Below the pieces are notes generated by a model. It saw only the letters and a list, made by a program, of their open reading frames with translations, was not told the DNA's origin and did no database searches. A stretch of DNA of 64,000 bases from positions 185,367,619-185,431,618 of the forward strand of contig NC_081410.1 of assembly GCF_030272615.1 (NCBI RefSeq). Direction: 5' to 3'. This document shows positions 59,061 through 64,000 of the stretch, piece after piece. Source of the DNA: Cryptomeria japonica (lineage: Eukaryota; Streptophyta; Pinopsida; Cupressales; Cupressaceae). Each line of letters starts with the position of its first letter. Within the stretch, counting starts at the first letter, position 1. Made by a program: the position numbers and the translations under genes.

Positions 59061-59308
59061 CATAGGTCCTAATATGACATAATAGGTCCTAATATGTCGT
59101 AATAGGACCTATTATATCATATTAGGACCTATTATGTCATGATAGGTCATATTATTTCATGATAGGACCTATTATGTGATATTCTATGACCTCTTATGTC
59201 ATAATAGGACTTATATTATTTAATAGGTTCTATTATGATGTAATAGGTCATATAATATCACATAATAGGTCCTATCATGAAATAATACGACCTATCATGA
59301 AATTATAT
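59061..59308. repeat. Palindromic 20-bp satellite, left part
   Basis: Diverged copies of the 20-bp unit AATAGGACCTATTATGTCAT in both orientations. The array is cut at 59308 by a solo LTR and resumes at 60568. Confidence 0.85.
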
Positions 59309-60567
59309 TGTTAGGATAACCAGTGAACAACTGAGAGGGGGGGTGAATCAGTTGTTAACAGATTATAACATTTAATCCACTTAATAAACCTTAAACAGAT
59401 TAAGTACCGATAAAGAAGAAATAGATACCGGTAAACATTACAACTTAACAATTAAACAGATAATCAATGCAAAGCAACCATACCACATAACACCATGATT
59501 TGTATGTGGAAAACCCAGAAAGGGAAAAACCATGGTGGGAAGCCTACCCATAGTTAGATGATACTTCTGCATAAAGTATGTGATACATTGAGGGGCCTAC
59601 ACATGTAGGAAGGCACACTACCTAGAGCGTACTGCTCATTACAAAAGAGTCTCACTGACTACAGAGAGGCAACAACCATCTCAAGATAAATGAACAGCAA
59701 TCTAATAGAGTGAACTACCAAAAATAGCATCTACCATGTCTGATTACAATCTCGGTTAAGCTCAATATCAGAGGCCTTTGACCTCTTCCTTAATCCCAAT
59801 TCAATCACCTATGATCAACCAAGTCTCCTTCGCATATGATATTGCATTTCAAGACCACAAACACTTATTCCATTCCCATGCCACGACCTACAATGAGATC
59901 TTACATCATTTTATACAAACCCTAAGGCCTAAACCCATTAGGTCGGCCACCTAAAAGATATTACAATAAGATCATTACATAGATCAATATTTCAATGATA
60001 TTCCATGTCGGCTTAAGACCAAAACAACAATAATAAATCCATAAATCATCCTGAAACATCTCGGTAACGTGTAGAGTACACGTTAGCATGATATCGGTGC
60101 TTAACCTAGATAGGTACTAGACCTATTCTAGGTCCACCACACTAAAGATATGTCTTCAAGCAATTGAAGAACGATCAAAGAACATCTTCAGCATCCTGAA
60201 ATCCATGTAGACGTTGCACCAACACCAATTATGCATCCTGTCAAGATTCCTCAATGAGATCTCTGTCGGTAAAGCCTTAAACTAGTCTCAGTAAGGGTTT
60301 ACCAGAGTGTATGATAGCATCTGATTACCAAGTCAATACCATCTGACCAAGAAATGCTCCAAAAGCACGTACCACATGTAACTAATCACATTTCATAGGT
60401 CAAAACATGTCCGAAGTGTCCAATAGATAGTCTTTTCTGCCGATAACACTAGATCTTCTACCGGTAACCAAAACCGGTCTACCGGTAACCAACCATAACC
60501 GCTAGTGTTGACATCAATGACAAAACATCAATGTAACACATAGTCAATTCATCCAATAATATCAACA
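59309..60567 (-). mobile_element. Solo LTR in the satellite, copia-type
   Basis: This 1,259-bp unit reads, on the minus strand, TGTTGATATTATTGG to TATCCTAACA. The flanks TATAT (59304-59308) and AATAT (60568-60572) differ at one base. It is the same family and orientation as 12381-13628 and shares the conserved block near its minus-strand 3' end (plus-strand AAAGGGAAAAACCATGGTGGG near 59519). No genes. Confidence 0.8.
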
Positions 60568-61541
60568 AATATGACTTGTCATGTCATAATAGGTCCTATC
60601 ATGACATAATAGGTCCTAATATGTCATAATAGGATGTAGATTATGACATAAAAGGTCCTATTATGTGATATTAGGACCTATTATGTCACAATAGGTCATA
60701 TTATGACTTAATAGGACCTATTATGTCACAATAGGACCTATTATGACACAATAGGACCTATTATGTCATAATAAGATCTATTATCACATAATAAGTCCTA
60801 ATATCACATAATAGACCTCTTAATATCACATAGTAGGTCCTAAAGGGAATCCAGAGAGAGAGAGAGAGAGAGAGAGAGAGGTCTTAATATGACATAATAG
60901 GTATACAATATGATATAATAGGTCCTAATATTAGGATATAATAGGTCCTAATATGACATAATAGGACCTATTATGACATAATAGGTCTTAATATGACATA
61001 GGTCCTAATATGACATAATAGGTCCTATTATCTCGTAATAGGACCTATTATGTTGTATTATGACCTATTATGTCATAAAAGGACCTATTATGTCATAATA
61101 GGACCTATTATGTCATAATAGGACCTATTATGTCATAATAGGACCTATTATGTCATAATAGGACCTATTATGTCATAATAGGACCTATTATGTCATAATA
61201 GGACCTATTATGTCATAATAGGACCTATTATGTCATAATAGGACCTATTATGTCATAATAGGACCTATTATGACAAATAAAGGTTGTTTTATCACATAAT
61301 AGGTCCTAATATGACATGATAGGACCTATTATGACATAATAGGCCCTAATATGACACAATAGGTCCTATTATGTAAAACTAGGTCGCATTATCACATAAT
61401 AGGTCCTAATATGACATAATAAGACCTATTATGTGATATTATGACCTATTATGTCATAATAGGACCCATTATGTCATAATAAGACCCATTATGACATAAT
61501 GGGTCCTATTATGACATAATAGGTTCTAATGTCACATGGTC
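60568..61541. repeat. Palindromic 20-bp satellite, right part
   Basis: The same 20-bp unit continues. From 61081 to about 61271 there are nine identical copies of GGACCTATTATGTCATAATA in a row plus part of a tenth. Around them the copies are diverged and change orientation (AGGTCCTAATATGACATAAT). A GA microsatellite (about 60853-60881) interrupts it, and another closes it at 61550. Each unit holds two palindromes with an odd central base: AATAGG(A/T)CCTATT and ATTATG(A/T)CATAAT. Confidence 0.92.
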
Positions 61542-62124
61542 CTAAGGGGAGAGAGAGAGAGATTTAATCTAATAGGAATAACAGTATCTAGAGAGAGAGA
61601 TATTAAAAATATTTAATTTAATCAATTAAAAAGACTAAAAGGGGGAGAGAGAGAGAGATTACTTATTATTTTTAATCACCTTCTATTTCTAATACATTTT
61701 ACAATTTCATTAATTTAAGTGGGTTGGTGAATTACAAATGATACAGATGCATACCTCCTTTTTTCGCATGATATCTTGCCAATTGTTCTTCATGACGTCT
61801 TTGTTCCACTTCAGGTGAATACTTTCATAAAGCCTTATTTACCCATGTCCTTTTATTTCCCATCTCCTTCCTTTAAAAATGCATCTTTTGAAAAATCCAC
61901 AAAAAAAAATCACTTAAAAATGCCTTCTTTGTAAAAATTGTGAATTAGTTTTCCAATTCGGGATGTAGAAAATGAAAAAAAACACCTACATTTATATGGA
62001 GTCATTCACAGCCCGGGACCAAAAAAGTATGGCCGACTGGAGTTTCTATCGAATGTCGGTAGTTAAAAAATGCCATGTTCGATTGAATGGGGTAGTTACA
62101 ATGAATATTGATGACGTAGGGTTC
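61542..62124. other. AT-rich spacer with GA microsatellites
   Basis: Short (GA)n runs near 61550, 61590 and 61645. No gene is supported; the 98-codon plus-strand frame at 61972-62268 runs through the palindrome below and lacks any recognisable domain. Confidence 0.5.
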
Positions 62125-62160
62125 GATAGAAAGGGGGTTCGATCGAACCCCCTTTCTATC
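62125..62160. repeat. Perfect 36-bp palindrome
   Basis: The 18-base arm GATAGAAAGGGGGTTCGA is followed directly by its exact reverse complement, with no loop. Related half-sites (TTCTATCGAA-type words) lie near 62044 and 62171. It could be the core of a foldback or MITE-like element, or a hairpin or cruciform site. Confidence 0.85.
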
Positions 62161-63699
62161 AAACATATGTTCTATCGAAAGTGCCTATTAGATGTCTCTC
62201 CCAAAAACCCTCCTAGTTTCTACAAAAATCTAGTCTTCAAAGCTCAATTTGGGTGCTCAAATGGATGAATTTTGACAAACCAAATGGATACAAGTAGTAC
62301 TTGAAATGAGCTTTCTAATGATTATTATTTTATTATGTATTGAGTTTATTAAGATTTTTTTTTTAGATTAACTAAACATATGTTTCACACCGAACATCAA
62401 CCTCTGAGTTCAATGCTTATGGAAAAATAGTAAGTCACCCAAAAACTTTTGAAAAATGTTTACGCACTAGGTATTGAATTCCTCTTTCCAACAAAAAAAA
62501 ATGATTTTCATTACGTATACAACAAGTTATGTAATATCAAATGGAGATATGTCAAAATTACAGTTAACTGAAGTTCAAATCTTAATAAAATATGAAATAT
62601 TGAAGATAATGTTACAAAACCAATTGCAAACACTAGATATGGATGTTATAAAACCAAATTCGAAAGAATCACATCCATATCTATTATAGAAAAAAAATAC
62701 GCTATATAGAGTGAGTATCACTTTTTTTAAATGTTGGTTTTTGAAAAAAACTAGTTTTCGAGAGAGATAGAAAAATGGAAGCAACTTGATTCCAAAAATT
62801 ATCAAATAAATATTTTTAGAATCTTCATAAAAAATGACACAAATCACTAGTTCACATCATCTACAAATTCCTTACGGTTTAGCAATAACAGGTGTTTGAA
62901 TCTGAAGTTTTTTTTTTCTGAAAATAAATATTGCAATGTCAAAGCTGGCAAAAAAGTGTAACCCACTATTCTGGGTTCACCCATGGCTAGTTGGGCTTTG
63001 GAAATGTCAAGACTTTTGCCCTCATCATATGACAAGTCATTACCATAGTGTTTCCCCATGACCTCTTGTCACAATAGATAATAAATGTGTTGCCTTGTGG
63101 GGCTTTCAACATTAGAAAGTATGGACTCTAATGTTTATTGATGATAGATGAGGGTACCTATGATATATTTCACAAATGTTCTTCAATTCAGTCAAATTGA
63201 CATTAATTAAATATTGAATTGGAGAGTTTGGTGATGTAGGGTTTGGATTATCGACCATGTTTGTAAACTTGATTGAAGTTCAAAATTAAAAAAAATTAAC
63301 AAATTTTAATCTACAAACTACAATTCATATTAAAAGTTACCTAATTTGCAAAAAAAAACCTAAAAACAAATACAAAAATTTAATTAAAAAACAGAGAAAA
63401 AAGAAAGAAACCTACCTTAAACTTGATTTGAAGGTGGATTTAGATCTTTTCAAATGGATATGAGTTCCAAACTCTCATATATGTTAGTTTGCCTTCACTC
63501 TTGTGAGTTTTTGTCATTGTCTTAGGTTAAAATGACCCACGACAACTCTATTTTTTTCTTTTTATTGTCTCAAATCAAATAGCTATTCGTTTAGATTAGA
63601 TATCTGTTCCAAATGGATATCCGTTTGCTGACATAAGAATTCTTAAAAGATATGTCATGTTTTAACTGACTATATTAATATATTAGTGTATTAATACAT
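62161..63699. other. AT-rich DNA, no gene seen
   Basis: Homopolymer A/T runs and several short frames without codon or domain signals (62474-62689, 62575-62847, 62847-63059). No transposon end was recognised. Confidence 0.5.
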
Positions 63700-63870
63700 A
63701 CATACATACATGTGTGTGTGTGCGCGCGCATATACATATGTATACATGTATATATACATATATATGTGTATATATATACACACATATATACATATACATA
63801 TATATACATACATATATATATACACACACACATTAATATATATGTATATGTATATGTATATGTATATATA

Positions 63871-63926
<56 letters not shown>

Positions 63927-63932
63927 ATATTA
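63700..63932. repeat. Complex microsatellite (CATA/TA/TG)
   Basis: It begins with CATA repeats and a TG/CG run, then alternating TATA/CATA, then a pure TG run of about 48 bp (63875-63922). The overlapping frames rich in Tyr/Ile/Val/Cys are artefacts of the repeat. Confidence 0.95.
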
Positions 63933-64000
63933 TATTTATATTCTATCTTCTTTTTTATAGCTCTCTCATCCTAATGATGGAGCATGGAGTGTGATCTAAA

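Noticed and set aside
61081-61271. CRISPR-like look of regularly repeated 20-bp units.
   Set aside because: There are no spacers: the units are contiguous and identical, so this is a satellite. The context is a plant retroelement region.
61972-62268. 98-codon plus-strand frame.
   Set aside because: It passes through the 36-bp palindrome, shows no domain, and has no conserved context.
63710-63994. Cys/Val/Tyr/Ile-rich frames at the right end.
   Set aside because: Produced by TG and TA microsatellite sequence.
1-64000. Intact host genes, tRNAs, rRNAs or known non-coding RNAs.
   Set aside because: None could be recognised by eye; a tRNA or covariance-model scan was not possible here and could still find small ones.

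Overview
The window looks like intergenic, repeat-rich DNA from a plant with a very large genome, most likely a gymnosperm. That is an inference from the AT-rich composition, long LTRs (about 0.8-2.9 kb), tRNA-Met primer sites, chromodomain Ty3/gypsy elements and deep nesting. No intact host gene, tRNA or rRNA was found. Almost every coding stretch is a decayed retroelement or transposon-like gene.

Left part (1-16.9 kb). AT-rich unannotated DNA carries a degenerate ~78-bp tandem repeat (2.2-2.8 kb), an LTR-like fragment (4.3-5.1 kb) and a long CT microsatellite. An internally deleted LTR element follows (5.9-9.5 kb), then a decayed intron-containing gene of unknown family (9.6-11.2 kb) and a degenerate minisatellite. 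Next is a solo LTR (12010-14049, TSD TAATG) that carries a second solo LTR (12381-13628, TSD AAACC). A minus-strand decayed transposase-like gene follows (14.6-16.9 kb), and its other part lies beyond the nest at 58.75-59.0 kb.

Central nest (16928-58741). One plus-strand LTR element, flanked by TSD GTGTA, is inserted in that transposase-like gene and now spans 41.8 kb because other elements jumped into it. Inside are: (a) a minus-strand Ty3/gypsy chromovirus, gypsy-1 (18302-30983, TSD TACCT), itself carrying a solo LTR (24020-25519, TSD GATCC); (b) a solo LTR (31215-32886, TSD GGTAG); (c) a second minus-strand gypsy element, gypsy-2 (34763-55389, TSD ATAAG). Gypsy-2 is split by a minus-strand Ty1/copia element, copia-B (37497-50845, TSD TACTC). 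The right LTR of copia-B is split by a 6,046-bp insertion (44512-50557, TSD AGATG/GGATG). Several broken reading frames rejoin exactly when the insertions and one TSD copy are removed, which independently supports the boundaries. With its insertions removed the outer element is about 6.8 kb. It has a gag-like region with CCHC knuckles and a large unrecognised second ORF, but no protease, integrase or reverse transcriptase that I can see.

Right part (58.7-64 kb). The other part of the broken transposase-like gene is followed by a 20-bp satellite made of two odd-centred palindromes, interrupted by a third solo LTR of the 12381-13628 family. Then come a perfect 36-bp palindrome, AT-rich DNA and a complex TA/TG microsatellite.

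The most unusual item is the 6-kb insertion. It has LTR-like ends (TG...CA, 5-bp duplication) but no visible LTR pair. It holds one 1,213-codon minus-strand frame with no frameshift, whose 11 internal stops are all TAG while the terminal stop is TAA. The protein has a basic nuclear-localisation-like segment and charged helical regions but no retroelement domain I recognise. The outer element's second ORF has a similar general layout.
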